From Haliclona indistincta (Eukaryota > Porifera > Demospongiae > Haplosclerida > Chalinidae): a stretch of 64,000 nucleotides of DNA. Of this stretch, positions 1 to 9,722 are shown in pieces. The translations under genes were made by a program, and so were the position numbers. The notes under the pieces are model-generated. The model was not told where the DNA came from, searched no databases, and was given only the letters and a program-made list of their open reading frames with translations. The stretch spans positions 11,885,152-11,949,151 of the forward strand of contig OZ024784.1 in NCBI GenBank assembly GCA_964017065.1, read 5' to 3'. The first letter of the stretch is position 1, and each line of letters opens with the position of its first letter.

Positions 1-106
1 GCACAACAACATTGTATTTTTAGCGCCCGCATTCTCTAGCCGGCTGCTCAACAAAGAACTAAGAAGCGCAAAAGGCGCATCAGCTCTGTGTCGAGGAGTT
101 GCGATC

Positions 107-1767
107 ATGGCAGGCTCCGGCACTATGCTGCTTGCACTTGTCGTGCTCATGGGAGCTTCTATTAACGAACTGAGTAAGTGCAAAAATCGATTGCGTGTGT
201 AGGTAGCTCTTTCACTGTTTGGTTTTATCACACAGGCGCTTCAAAGCAGACATTTCCTTTCCGACCGCCAGCAGATAAGGAGAGCTGTACCTTGATGGCA
301 ACATTTGACATGGCAGGTCTTCGCGGCAACATATCATTTTTCCAGAGCCGAGCCGACCAGCCTGTACAGATATCTGTCAAAATAGATGGCCTAGATCAGT
401 TCAACAACACCAATTATCCATGGCACGTACACCAGTATCCAGTCACCTTCGGTTTACGTCGTGACTCACCGTGCAGTCAGGAGGAAGTTGGAGGCCATTA
501 CGACCCCCTCAATCGTGCATCCAGCCCCACTTATGACAACGACTGTAGGAATAATAAAGTGTTGTGTGAAGTAGGAGATTTTGCTGGAAAGTTTGGTCCA
601 TTGATGTCAAGCAAATCAGAATATACTTTTACAGATGAGAATCTGGATCTTCGCTCGTCATTTAGTCCATTAGGTCGATCTATTGTCATCCATCATGCTC
701 AAGCTGATGGCACTCGATTTGCCTGTGCTAATATTGACTACGATGGCAATACGCAAGTGGAGACCTACAGGGCTGCATTTTCAAACCCCCCAGTGCAGGG
801 TGATATCATTTTAAAGCGATCAGTGGGAAAACCTGGAGTTACTCTTCATGCAGAACTCTTCCGGGTTGATAATGGAGTAGTCAATATGCCATTGGGCTGG
901 AGTCTGAGAGCTGGTAACATTAATCCCGACGGATCGTGCACCAGTCTAAGACAAGTGAGTCCTATTGTGTAACTACTGTTACTCTGAGTTTTATTACTGT
1001 TTTTATAGGTATACGGGTCTAACACACATCCAAATTTCCAATCCACAGTTTCCAGGTGTAGTGATCAACGACAAAAAGCTTGTTTTATTGGCAACCTTAA
1101 TCAGAAGTGCGGCCGCCTTAACTTTGCCAATACAACACGACGAGCCAAGAATTTCTGCACAGATATTCAACTAGGTTTTTTCGATCCAGAAAGCTTTCTG
1201 AGGAGGCCAATAGTAATCGAGAACCCTGATGGATCTATTTTAGCCTGCTCCCAATTTGATCGCATCTTCCCAGAAAGTGCTTTAGCAAATTTGACAGCTG
1301 TTCCTAATACTTTTCCTGGAACTGTTAACACTAACATTGGACAAGTATATTTCCACCAGAGTGATCCACATGAGCTTACCTCTGTTAGAATATATTTTAG
1401 AGTTGCACTAGGTGGCGATGACAATTATTTTCAGATTCGTCAGGGGAGAGTCACAACTGCAGGTGTCTGTAATAATCTAGGAGCAGTATTTGAACCTATT
1501 CCAAACTTTACACCGCCCGGACTGCCATCACCGATACTAACAGGGGAGAGAGTACTTGCTGGGGAGCTAAGACCTAAGTTGGGCGGCATTTCAGGATCAA
1601 CCACTCGAAGGAGCTCCTACCTGCCTCTCTTTGGTCCATTAAATATTGTTGATCGTGCTCTTGTATTGTTTCGATCAAATGGAGTTCCAATAGCATGCGG
1701 CAATATTGACCGTTTAGCCTCCGCTGGATCTAATTTAGCCTCCATTCTTGGATACCACATTGTTTAG
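107..1767 (+). CDS. Secreted copper-only SOD-repeat protein (three SOD_Cu-like domains)
   Basis: Three exons (about 107-173, 236-954, 1009-1767) give roughly 514 aa. The start at 107 opens a hydrophobic signal peptide (MAGSGTMLLALVVLMGAS). Three Cu/Zn-superoxide-dismutase-like repeats follow, at about residues 25-200, 200-345 and 350-514. Repeat 1 keeps the copper-ligand motifs WHVHQYPV, GGHYDP and RSIVIHHA. The zinc-binding stretch is lost: the usual RHVGDL reads CEVGDF, so the zinc histidine is a glutamate. Repeats 2 and 3 keep the fold signature (IENPDGSILACSQF, RSNGVPIACGNI) but lack the histidines. Known of the family: copper-only extracellular SODs and SOD-repeat proteins disproportionate superoxide without zinc. 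Inference: repeat 1 may be active and repeats 2-3 structural. Convergent with the CFAP43-like gene, 78 bp away. Confidence 0.8.
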
Positions 1768-1845
1768 ACTAAAACTATGTTGTCAGTGTTTATTGTATTG
1801 TTTGTATTAACTGTTATGTAACTGAGATCATGGTAAACCACGATC

Positions 1846-4037
1846 TCAATCGTTTTCATTGTTAAGTGGTAAAAGCTTACCTGTATGAGCTAGGACTGCT
1901 AGTTTCTCGCTTGGTTTAGCCGAACAGATGAAGATCGGTCCATTAGCTGTTGCAGTGATTAGAAATTTCCCAGTCTGATCATATCTGTGAGTTTGTTATT
2001 GTAATAACAGTCTACAATTAAAGTTTTAAAGTCACCTGATAATTTTGAGTGGAGTTTCGTAAAGCCTTTCCTCCATAACAAGTGCAGGGTTTTGAAGGTC
2101 TACTAAACTCACAGCACACAGGTACCCGTCTGCTGTCCCCACCACTGCCATTGAGCTACTTTTGGGACATGCAAAAGAGCTACAATCTTTGTTCATACGA
2201 AGTGTTCCTGTGACACTGCCATCAGCTATACTCCAGACCTGCACTGTACCATCACTACAGCAAGTCTATAATATTAGTACAATTATGTTCATAATCAAAG
2301 AGAATACTAACCATACAGTGAGATGAATCTGCCAAGAGCACATCAATGCCAATGAAAGCAGAACAGTTGTGCTCAAATAATATTTTTGGTTTACTAAATA
2401 AATCGAATGGATCAATCTTGTATACTGAACCCTGTGTTGTACATAATACCATCCACACTATTGCATTAATCATAGTACCTGTTGATTGCCCACAACGAGA
2501 CTGTTATAATCCATAGACCAAGCAATGGTAGAAATTGAATGATCAAGTTTACAGCTGTCCAAAATTTTCAACTCGCTAGATTGTTCAAAACAGTATATTG
2601 ATCCATCCTATGATAGTAGGATTAGTGTATCATTGCAGTAAGTATTTATACAATACCTTCCCTCCAGTAAACAGTCCCCTGCGACTGAGCATCAGACACT
2701 GAATAGATCCTGCACTCAGTACAGCATGACCTGTTCTCGGTAGTTGTGACACAGAACTGCCATCTGCTCAGTGACAAAGTAATTAGTTAACCCAATGTAT
2801 TCAAGCAAGCTCACCATGACTCAGGTTCTTCTTGGAGTCATCATCATCCAACTATACACCAGGATATACATCAGTGAGTAGGCAGCTACATGTAATTACC
2901 TCTGGTGGAAGAGGGTTGCTTAGCACCTTCACTGCTCCAGACTCAAAATCTACCAAAAGTAGCTGACCATCATCACAGCCAATATAGATGCTAGCATGTG
3001 GTGTCCAGCAGTGAGAACATGGGCTTACAGGATCACGCTAATGTACACAATAAACTGTGGCAGTTATATTTGTACATTCTTACTTTCTTAATCTTGTCTA
3101 CATAAGACTCTTTGTAAAATGCTTTGGTCATGTCAGGTATGACTAGTTCTCCAGCTGCTCTATGCCTGCTCTGTTCAACAATAGACTGTCTGTGTGTAGC
3201 ATGAGTAGACTGGCTCCCTGGCTGAACTAAAACTCCCACTGGAGTTGTTTTGTCAGGAAGAATGGTTTCTCTAATAATAAAGCATAATAGATACTGTGCA
3301 CATTAACAAATTAACTCAACGCACATTGATGTTATCATGACTTGTGTGTCACAACACTCCACACTAAACACAGATATTCTCTTGGGCCCAACCAAACACA
3401 ACTGCTTCCAGTTCAGTGGATTGAATGATACGCTAGCACCCAAGCCACAAGAACCAATGCTAACTTCATGAACCATACTGCCACTATCAGTGTCCCTATT
3501 GCAATAGTGATCACACAACATGCATCATACATTTTGAACTCACCAAACAGTCAATAAGAAGTCTGGAACACCTGAGAGTGATGCACATTTCATTCCATCA
3601 GCAGAGAAGCACAAAGTAATATACTCCAGCTTGGCACAGCCTAGATAGCAATATATATAATGTGCATGAACAGACTAAGCTCTAATAGTTGCCTTTGAGT
3701 GAAAGGAAGAGTTCACATTGTGGATAGTTGATGATAAAGATTAGTGGTTCCAAGCTTGCCTCAGCATATGCAATTGATTTAGCCTGAGGGCACACAGCCA
3801 GAGGGCCTACACCTTTCCCTAGACTGGGCACGCTTTTTCTGTGTGCTCCGTCACTTCCTATAAACGTCAGTGCGTTGCCAGTGCTATACACCAGGGTGTC
3901 TTCGTTCACATAGTGCAACGGCGACCCTCGATACCCCAACGCCCATCTGGACAGTAAAAATAGAACAAAATTACATGTACATTCTTAAATATATATACAT
4001 GAGCTTACTTCAAACTCAACTTTCCAATAGCATCCAT
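1846..4037 (-). CDS. CFAP43: CFAP43-like WD-repeat ciliary protein, apparently short
   Basis: Many small exons on the minus strand. The first, from the ATG at 4037, encodes MDAIGKLSLK and splices at about 3945 to an exon reading WALGYRGSPLHYVNEDTLVY. Its pattern (RW.GF....FVNN.TV....GN.LVF, then ...VVYVYNFPG...LKG) resembles the N-terminus of CFAP43, an axonemal protein of the inner-dynein tether complex. Later exons read as WD blades, e.g. MQVWSIADGSVTGTLRM and GTADGYLCAVSLVDLQNP. The last exon runs GKFLITATANGPIFICSAKP to a TGA at 1846-1848. The model encodes only the WD propeller half (roughly 600 aa). The long coiled-coil half of CFAP43 (about 1,600 aa in vertebrates) is not seen before the convergent SOD gene. 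A GTAAG donor at about 1880 leaves open continued splicing. Another WD cilia protein is possible. Confidence 0.6.
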
Positions 4038-4118
4038 AATATCTTACCCAGCAGATAATAGCCTGCAGGCTAAAAATATGCAGTAGGCCTGCAGGCGGTT
4101 AAGATTCAGATTGATATC

Positions 4119-4131
4119 GTTACTAGGCAAC
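4119..4131 (-). promoter_or_regulatory. RFX-type X-box in the CFAP43-like/MIC60 bidirectional promoter
   Basis: The plus strand reads GTTACTAGGCAAC and the minus strand GTTGCCTAGTAAC. This imperfect palindrome fits the RFX X-box (GTTGCC, 1-2 nt spacer, RGYAAC-like half). It lies 82-94 bp upstream of the ATG of the ciliary WD gene, in a 150 bp gap shared with MIC60. RFX factors drive ciliary genes in animals, so it is a plausible switch for the minus-strand gene. A CACGTGAT E-box at about 4160 lies closer to MIC60. Confidence 0.6.
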
Positions 4132-4187
4132 ATTATCATGTGACTTTCAGTTAGTTAGCACGTGATATTGCTCCTCCTACTAACAGC

Positions 4188-6990
4188 ATGTCGTCTCACT
4201 GCTTGTGCAGATTGGGCTCTGCTTTCCCTAGAAGGGTACGTTATTACTTACAGTATAGCTGATTTATTATTCTACTTCAGGTGATACACCGCCCATTTTT
4301 TTCAGCCCGTCTGCAGTCTCAGTCTGCTCAGAAGTAAGTTTTTTCACTTGGGGAAATATGAATAATTATAATAATAATATATGTGTACAGAGGACGGAAG
4401 AGTGGAGTGAGGAATCTATTGATTTATGGTGGTGTAATTATCAATGGAGCAGTTGTTGGATCTATATTGTATGCTAATCACAACCCTAGTTTCAAACGTT
4501 TGGCAGACTCGTATGTACCTGGGTTTGAAGTACTGGTAGACGAGTCAACAGCTATTTGGAACACAGGACAGACTGTCTTTGAGGAATGGTGGAAGAAAAT
4601 TAAGGGAATGAGTTCTGTAAATGATAAAGAAGAGAAGACAGAGACATCAAATAAACAAAACGAACATATTCTACTAGCAATCAAGAAGACGGTTGAAGAA
4701 GAAGCCACTCGAAAGGCAGAAAACAAAATGACACCAGAAAAGACTAGTCAGTCACACTCTAAAAAGGCTACAAAACCAGAAGCTACCCAACCATCAAGCA
4801 ATCAACCGTCAGGTTCTAGCGACAAGAATGATAAGCAAACACCACCATCAAAGCAGGAAAAGCATACAGCAGCAGCTGCTCAAACTACTAAATCTTCATT
4901 AGTATCAAGTAGCCAACCACCAGCTTCTAGTGATAAGAATGATCAGGAAGCAGTGCCTCAAGAGAAAGCTGCTAAAACTAATCCAGTTACTCAACCGCCA
5001 GCTTCTAGCGACAAGAATGATAAGCAAGCATCGCCTCAAGAGAAACGTACAGCAGCTAAAACTAGTTCAGTTAGTGAACCTTCACTAGCATCCAGTAGCC
5101 AACCACCAGCTTCTAGGGATAAGAAAGCTGCGTCTCAAGAGAAGCATACAGTGGCTGCTAAAACTAGTTCATCTTCTAAGACTAGTAATGCACCTGCTCA
5201 AACTACTGCTGCAGTGCCGGCTTCTTCTAATAGCAGTGCACCCAGTACTGCTGATACCAGTGATCCTCCTCCCAATGAGATCACTACTCCACCACTGTCA
5301 AAAGCCGAGGTGACTGATAAATCGGCATCAACCAGCGAGGCTGGTGATCTATCTAGAGTCTATAACCAGTTTGCTGCTAAGTCAGACTTGTTGCTATCTT
5401 CGCAGCAAGAGCTAGCCCAGGCCATAGCTGTTCACCATCTTCAACAACAAGAAGCCACCAAGGCCCCTATGAGTGAGGAACAGAGGAAGACCATAGCTGG
5501 TAAGATATAATGTAATTAATGTTGCTTTAACACTAATGATGTTTCTGTTCTGACTGTAGCCAGTATTGTTGGAACAAAACAAGCTGTTGATAATGCAAGA
5601 AAAGAGCTGGATGATGCTAAGAAGAGGCAAAGAGAAGCAGCTGATGCTCTGGAATCAGCCATTTCAGCTACTAAAGATGCTGCCATAGTTAAGCAAGTGC
5701 ATAAAGAGATGCAGAGTTATATGGAAAGAATCAGAGAAGCAGGAAAGGTAGTTATAAATGCTGAGAGACAATGGTCCCAAGAACAAGAGAAGCCACAGTC
5801 AAGTGAGTCAGCAGCACAGATTAATCTTGATCAATTTGAGATGGAATTACAGAAAAGAGTAGTTGACGGTTAGTTTCTTTTTGTGTTAGTCAAATGATTG
5901 TGATAGAATGTTTTCAGCTTTGAAGAAGCAGCGTCAGTTGTTTGACAAAGAAATGTCACAAATGCTCGATAGAGTTTTATCGGAGAAAGACAAAGAGTTG
6001 AAAGAGACTCTTGTTCAAAAGGTATGACCAGAATAGAGACAAGAACCATTGAACACACTGTCTTGTTGAAGGAGGAAGAGATGGAGAGAGCACATGAGCA
6101 GAAACTAAAGGATGAATTGTTAATGCAATCTAGAGCTCATCGCTACCATCTTCATGAGACTCTTGAACAACAGGTGACCGATCTTCACGTTTGTTTGATA
6201 ATATTTTACTCTCTCCCAGGCTGATCAGCTCAGCCAGGAGTGGTCAGAAGAGCTGTCTACTAAGCTGAGAGATGTAGAGGAAGCCCATTTGCAAGAGATG
6301 GTCGCTGCACTTAATGAACTGAATGGAGTACGGTCTACTATCAATACTGTTGTTGAGACAGGTATGAATTATCCTATTCTAAACCATTAACACATCCTCT
6401 TCTCTATAGACAGAGCTACCAGACGACAGCAGAGTGTTCGTACAGCATGTGATGCGCTTACTAGAGCTATTGTGACAGCTGACTCTAACCCAGACCCACT
6501 AAAGAAGCACATCATTTCTAGTCAAGTGTCTGTGTTGCTCCAAACAGGGCAGGAGGATCAGTTCATCACTACTGTCCTATTAGCTATTCCCAACGAGGCT
6601 GTAGTTAAAGGGATCTCATCAGAGGCTGGCCTGAAGACAAGGTTCAAGCATGTTCGAAAGATATGCCAGCGAGTGGCCCTTGTCCCAGAGGGAGGTGCTG
6701 GGTTAGGAACCTATTTGATCTCTTACCTTCAGTCCCTTCTCATCATCAATGTGGGCCACTCTCGTGTGACTAACGGAATAGACACATTTGATATTCTGCG
6801 AGAAGCTGATACCTTCATCACTCAGGGGCAGCTAGAGAGAGCAGTTAACCTAATGAACCAGTTGCAAGGAGAGCCCAAGAGAGTAGCAAGAGACTGGCTG
6901 AGAGAGGCTAAACTGTATTTGGAAACACGTCAAGCAGTGACTGTGGTGGCTGAGTACCTGGCTGCTGCTAGCATTTCTGTATTGAAATGA
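4188..6990 (+). CDS. IMMT: MICOS complex subunit MIC60 (mitofilin)
   Basis: About eight exons from the ATG at 4188 to the TGA at 6988. The N-terminus is an arginine/serine-rich mitochondrial presequence (MSSHCLCRLGSAFPRR...) followed by one membrane segment (LLIYGGVIINGAVVGSILY). Next is a long Ser/Pro/Lys/Thr-rich linker with degenerate repeats of the type QPPASSDKNDKQ, then coiled coils (exons at about 5560-6360). The C-terminal mitofilin domain is clear: SYLQSLLIIN, DTFDILREADTFITQGQLE and VNQ/MNQLQGEPKRVARDWL match the mitofilin signature. MIC60 builds crista junctions at the inner mitochondrial membrane, with the coiled coil facing the intermembrane space. Length and domain order agree with animal orthologues; the low-complexity linker is the variable part. 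Divergent from the CFAP43-like gene, convergent with the small minus-strand ORF at 7061. Confidence 0.93.
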
Positions 6991-7060
6991 CATTATTGCC
7001 GTACTATTAAGATTTATAATGATAAAACAATTGTGATTTCTAGTCACTTGAAGACTTGTT

Positions 7061-7450
7061 CTAATCTGAGTCCGGGGTGGAGGATCTGACAGGTGTGTCA
7101 CTGTCAGGTGCAGAGAATGACAGGGCCTTCCTCGAGTGCGAGGATTTGGCATTTGGGGTAGCTCCACTGGGAGTAGACCTGCTGCTCGCAGCAGACTTCT
7201 TCTTTTTCATATCGTCATACTCTTCTAAGTCTGACATCTTGAAAGGTATTCTCGACAACTTTTGAGGCAACATGCTTGCCACAAGCGCTAAGCGAGCTCT
7301 GTAGTTAGCCACACCTTTACCACGCCTCGATGACGTTATGTCTGCATTCCTGAAGTGTTGACCTAGACGCCCCTTTGTGCTCCGATCTTGTCTTCTGTCC
7401 AGCGCCTTGTACTCATTCAGATGTCGCAAGTATTGCCGTGTCAGGTCCAA
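7061..7450 (-). CDS. Unrecognised small basic protein, start unresolved
   Basis: An open frame of about 130 codons ends in a TGA at 7061. It is rich in Lys/Arg and Ser, with stretches such as QYLRHLNEYKALDRRQ, FRNADITSSRRGKGVANYRA and a Ser/Pro tail ending TPVRSSTPDSD. No family was recognised. The frame has no ATG before the methionine of MLPQKLSRIPFKMSDLEEYD (at about 7273), and an in-frame TGA lies near 7468. Either translation starts at that internal ATG (about 70 aa) or an unseen upstream exon supplies the start. The 5' part overlaps, on the opposite strand, the first coding exon of the FERM gene at 7421, so the two genes would share promoter and exon sequence. It is convergent with MIC60, 70 bp away. 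Confidence 0.4.
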   Translation of the reverse strand: MDLTRQYLRHLNEYKALDRRQDRSTKGRLGQHFRNADITSSRRGKGVANYRARLALVASMLPQKLSRIPFKMSDLEEYDDMKKKKSAASSRSTPSGATPNAKSSHSRKALSFSAPDSDTPVRSSTPDSD

Positions 7451-9562
7451 GTACTGGACGGCTCAGTAGTGACCGTGGATGTGAACGTAAGGCTAAAGCG
7501 ATCCATTCCTGCATGTTCTGGCAGTTCAACTATTATATAAACACTCAGTACACTGACTATGCTGTTTCAATTCTGCAGAAGAAAGCTGTTGGTGACGTTT
7601 TGCTCCACGAAGTGTATAGCCATGTTGGTTTAGAGGAGATGGATTATTTCGGGCTACAATTCTATGATAAACACGAGCAAATGGTGAGTATGCGTGTAAG
7701 CATAGATTTATGGTGTAAGCTAAATGTAGACTAAGAATTCTTCACTTTTGTCAGCTTGCCTGTTTTTATCATGTTACTGTACTTATGGAATGTCATGATA
7801 TGTTTATGTATCATGTTGCCATGGGAGTAGCATTGAGTGATGTCTGCTGTTTGTTGACTTTGATGGAACCGTGTGAATGATCACTAATTGGTACTGATTT
7901 AGGAGCAGCTTTCTTAGACATTTGGTTGCTGTTTGGGGAGTACCAGATATTGAAACTAATGGTTGACTCATTGTGTGTACATGTGTTCAGAATGTGTGCA
8001 TGTACACTGAATATAGTCATTAGACAAATCTATCGAGTGAACACTTTGCTCACTATAAGATGATCCTTGTAACAGTGACACCAGACTTATTCTGTTTTAT
8101 TCAGCGATGGATCGATCCATTGAAACCACTCAAGAAACAGTTGAAAGGTTTGTTACTTCTAGTTTTATTATTATTATTACATTGCCTACAGACACACGCC
8201 ACTCTAATGGATACGCATTCCGGCTAAGGGTTCGTCTCTATCCCATCTCTCCAACCTATCTATTTGATGAGTCTACTCGATACTTTCTCTCGCTTCAAAT
8301 AAGAGAGGATCTCTTAACAAAAAAGTAAATCTCTTCAGGAACAGACACAAACTTATTTGTTATTCTATTGTATATAGGTTGATATGTTCTGATAACACTA
8401 GAGCTACATTGTGCAGCTACCAAGTGCAAGGTGAGACTGCCGAGGAGAAAATGGTTACACACAGCTACTATGTTGTTCTTCAGGTGAGTATGGTGACTTT
8501 GATCCTCAAGACCACCTTCCTGGCTACTTGGATGAGTTCCCTCTCCTGGAGGAGGAGGTGTGTGTGTTTGTGTGTGTCTCTGACTACCTCAGCAATGAAT
8601 GTTATTTAGACCCCTGAGTTTATTGAGAAGGTTCAACACCTCCATCTAGCCAACAAGTGAGTATTAGTATAAAGATTATGACACATTCTATCCTACTATT
8701 GTAGAGGTATGAATCCAGCGGAATGCGACAGGAGGTTTCTTGAGCTGTCTTGCCGACTAGAGCGATATGGAATGGACTTTCACCTCATTACTGTATGAAG
8801 CAATCACCTGTTGATACTTCACTCCATCTTCATTTAGGATGTGTCTGGTGTCAGGCTATGGCTGGGAGTCACTGCTCAAGGGATCACTGTGTTCTGTGGT
8901 CAAGAGCCATTCCTCACTAAACTAAACCGCTTCCCATGGTAATAGTCACAGTGCACAAATTCCTTCTTTCTGTAAAGCAGATGTTGTTATAGTCTATTTG
9001 ACATGTTTTAGGGTACGTATTGCTGCTGTAAATTTCAAGAATAAGCAGCTATTGTTGGAAATGATCTCTTTACCAGTGAGTAAACCTACATGTATCTAGC
9101 AGCAACACATCCTACTGATACAGGGAGCTAACTATGATGAAGTGATTGTGTTCAACACCCTCTCACGTACTGCATGCAAGGAACTGTGGAAATCTTGTGT
9201 TTGTCATCACAGCTTCTTCAGGTGCTGCAATCACACATCAAATGTGTACATAGTTTACTCCACACTCAGATCAACAAGAACCGAACGTTTGCCTGCTCCT
9301 AACAAGATTGCTCTGTTCCGCAGAGGATCATCCTTCAGATACAGGTCGGTGGTTACAAGGCTTGCATTTAATACATGGTTGTTATTCTGTATTGTGCAGT
9401 GGTCGCACTCAGTACAAGCTACTGCAAGATGGTACAAGCGTGCAGCGCAGGAGTAGCAGAAAGTTTGACAGGTAAAAACTATAAATGACTTAGAAATACC
9501 AAATTCTAATCAACCACTCCAGATTGGGAAGCAGAAACAGATTAGCAAGGAAGACACTATGA
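7421..9562 (+). CDS. FERM-domain protein, band 4.1/FRMD type
   Basis: About a dozen short exons. The ATG at 7421 opens the F1 lobe (MSQVLPCQVQVLDGSVVTVD, then KKAVGDVLLHEVYSHVGLEE and DYFGLQFYD). F2 follows with RWIDPLKPLKKQLK, FRLRVRLYPISPTYLFDEST and RYFLSLQIREDLL. EYGDFDPQDHLPGYLDEFP comes after a 50 bp intron and then ECDRRFLELSCRLERYGMD. F3 (PH-like) has GVRLWLGVTAQGITVF, FPWVRIAAVNFKNKQ and ACKELWKSCVCHHSFFR. The tail RRGSSFRYRSGRTQYKLLQD is the FERM-adjacent region. The frame closes at a TGA at 9560-9562, so the product is little more than FERM plus FERM-adjacent (about 380-400 aa). Such proteins link membrane proteins and phosphoinositides to spectrin-actin at the cortex. The FRMD3/5 group is nearest by eye but the exact orthologue is uncertain. 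Convergent with TCERG1 (160 bp). Confidence 0.85.
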
Positions 9563-9722
9563 TTTATATACAAACCCTCTCCCCTCATCTCAAGCTACAA
9601 AACTTTTATTGAACCCAATAGCATATCCAGTATACTTTTGAATAGATGTGATGTTTTTTATTGACATTAGCAAACCAGCTTTAAACATGCTAGTTTTGAA
9701 AAGAGGGTGGTTGGTTAGATGG

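Noticed and set aside
4478..4726. Minus-strand 82 aa ORF opposite MIC60
   Set aside because: Shadow of the MIC60 coding exon, with hydrophobic composition produced by antisense of Lys/Glu codons.
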